Assembly: GCA_036898135.1 (NCBI GenBank)
Contig: CM072512.1
Span: 38,934,145-38,998,144 of the forward strand
Source of the DNA: Oncomelania hupensis
Taxonomy: Eukaryota > Mollusca > Gastropoda > Littorinimorpha > Pomatiopsidae
DNA length: 64,000 nt
Direction of reading: 5' to 3'
Below the pieces are notes generated by a model, which had not been told where the DNA came from, did not search any database, and worked only from the letters and a program-made list of their open reading frames with translations. The stretch's first letter is position 1. The number at the start of each line of letters is the position of its first letter. The position numbers were made by a program, and so were the translations under genes. This document shows positions 63,083 to 64,000 of this stretch, piece after piece.

Positions 63083-64000
63083 ATCGCAGCGGTTGCTTGT
63101 GCGATCCTAGAGAGGACTTCCTGTCAAAGCCCATTGTCTGATAAAATATAAATGGTTCTTAAATATTTAAAGATATTCACCATGTTGAGGGATTGACCTT
63201 AGACTTTTATGACCGTATTGATGCCATTGGCGTAGTTGGTCATCATTTTGGTCTTTTTGCACTTATTTCCATTCCAAAAGCTCTGGACGTGGTGCCAAGC
63301 ACCTGCACCAGCTGTTCAAGTTCTTGTTCCTCTCCATTAATGTCATCCGCAAAACAGAGGTGGGAGATTGCTCTACACCCTTTGCTAACTGTGCCTTCGT
63401 GATCTGAAAAGGCATCTGACATGATGCGCTCCAGGAAGATGTTGAAGAGTGTTGAAGAGAGTAGGCATCCGATTGTTGTTCAGAACCAGTTCCCGATGGC
63501 GCTGCTGTGGAGGAGTGCACTGGTAGCCTTGTCAGACAGGCTTTTGATGCCTTCAATAAAGTTAGGGCTGATCGATGTTGCTCATGACAATGCCCTGACA
63601 AGGTTGATGCCCATTTGAAAAGACAGGACCATCAGTCTACAGGCAAAGCTAGGTAAAGTTGCTGCGCTCCCTTGTCACCTCCATCTTCTTATACGCTTGG
63701 AAAACATGGACCCTTACAGCAGACCTACAAAGAAGAATACAAAGCATGGAGATGAGGTGCTACAGAAGACTTTTATATCCAGCACATCATTAACGACAAA
63801 GTCCGACAGACCATCACACAAGCCATTGGACAACATGATGGCATGCTCACAGTGGTGAAGAAACGAAAACTCCCCTAGTATGGCCAGAGCATCAGGTCTT
63901 GCAAAGTCCATCCCGAAATGCACAGTGCAAGGATGCAGAAGAAGAAGGAGACAGAGAAAGGGGTGGGAGGACAACATTTGAGAAAGGACTGGCTTCACTG
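63083..64000 (+). mobile_element. RTE-type LINE with 5' inversion (twin priming), runs off the window
   Basis: Positions ~63590-64000 carry the RTE C-terminal coding region on the plus strand (ALTRLMPI, QTTNL-equivalent and RRIQSMEM-type sequence, frameshifted). Positions ~63083-63585 carry the preceding RT part on the minus strand (ISPNFIEGIKSL, STLFNIFLERIMSDAF, AFGMEISA, ending near RIAQATA-like sequence at 63085). The two parts are adjacent in the element but inverted here, as twin priming produces. Confidence 0.85.

Overview
This window is animal nuclear DNA: split genes with GT-AG introns, no operons, very long microsatellites and heavy transposon load. A C1q-domain gene, a Mag-like Ty3/Gypsy element, RTE-type and 2A-bearing LINEs and abundant dispersed repeats suggest a lophotrochozoan, most likely a mollusc. 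That assignment is inference from gene and repeat content.

Host genes recovered by joining exons in phase: (1) 2356-14075 (-), the 5' part of a type II membrane UPF0489-family gene; (2) 16322-21312 (+), a complete UPF0489 gene (583 aa), head-to-head with the first; (3) 27943-29121 (+), a C1q-domain gene whose first exon looks broken; (4) 31930-40137 (-), a complete 8-exon Cdc1/Ted1/PGAP5-like metallophosphoesterase (373 aa); (5) 54318-54457 (-), a first exon with THAP-like features; (6) 56974-61338 (-), a complete 5-exon RING plus TRAF-type zinc-finger protein (196 aa).

Mobile DNA fills most other space. 3.9-8.9 kb is a decayed L2/CR1-like LINE split by a hAT derivative. 9.5-12.6 kb is a 3.1 kb TIR element with nested repeats. 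RTE-type LINE fragments with an (ATAGG)n tail occur at six places, one twin-primed. 41.2-46.0 kb is a complete Ty3/Gypsy element with identical LTRs and an exact 5-bp target duplication. 47.4-52.9 kb is a near-intact LINE lying exactly between two (GA)n tracts; its ORF1 carries a signal-like segment and a 2A motif, and ORF2 follows in the same frame after a single TAG. Further insertions include mariner-like, piggyBac-like, hAT-like and MITE elements, and a short element that joins a tRNA-like head to 5S rRNA-like sequence.

The most interesting object is the 47.4-52.9 kb LINE: apparent (TC)n targeting, 2A recoding and a possible stop-codon readthrough in one element. Second are the head-to-head UPF0489 paralogs and the duplicated start region of the metallophosphoesterase gene, which creates an upstream ORF overlapping the true start codon.
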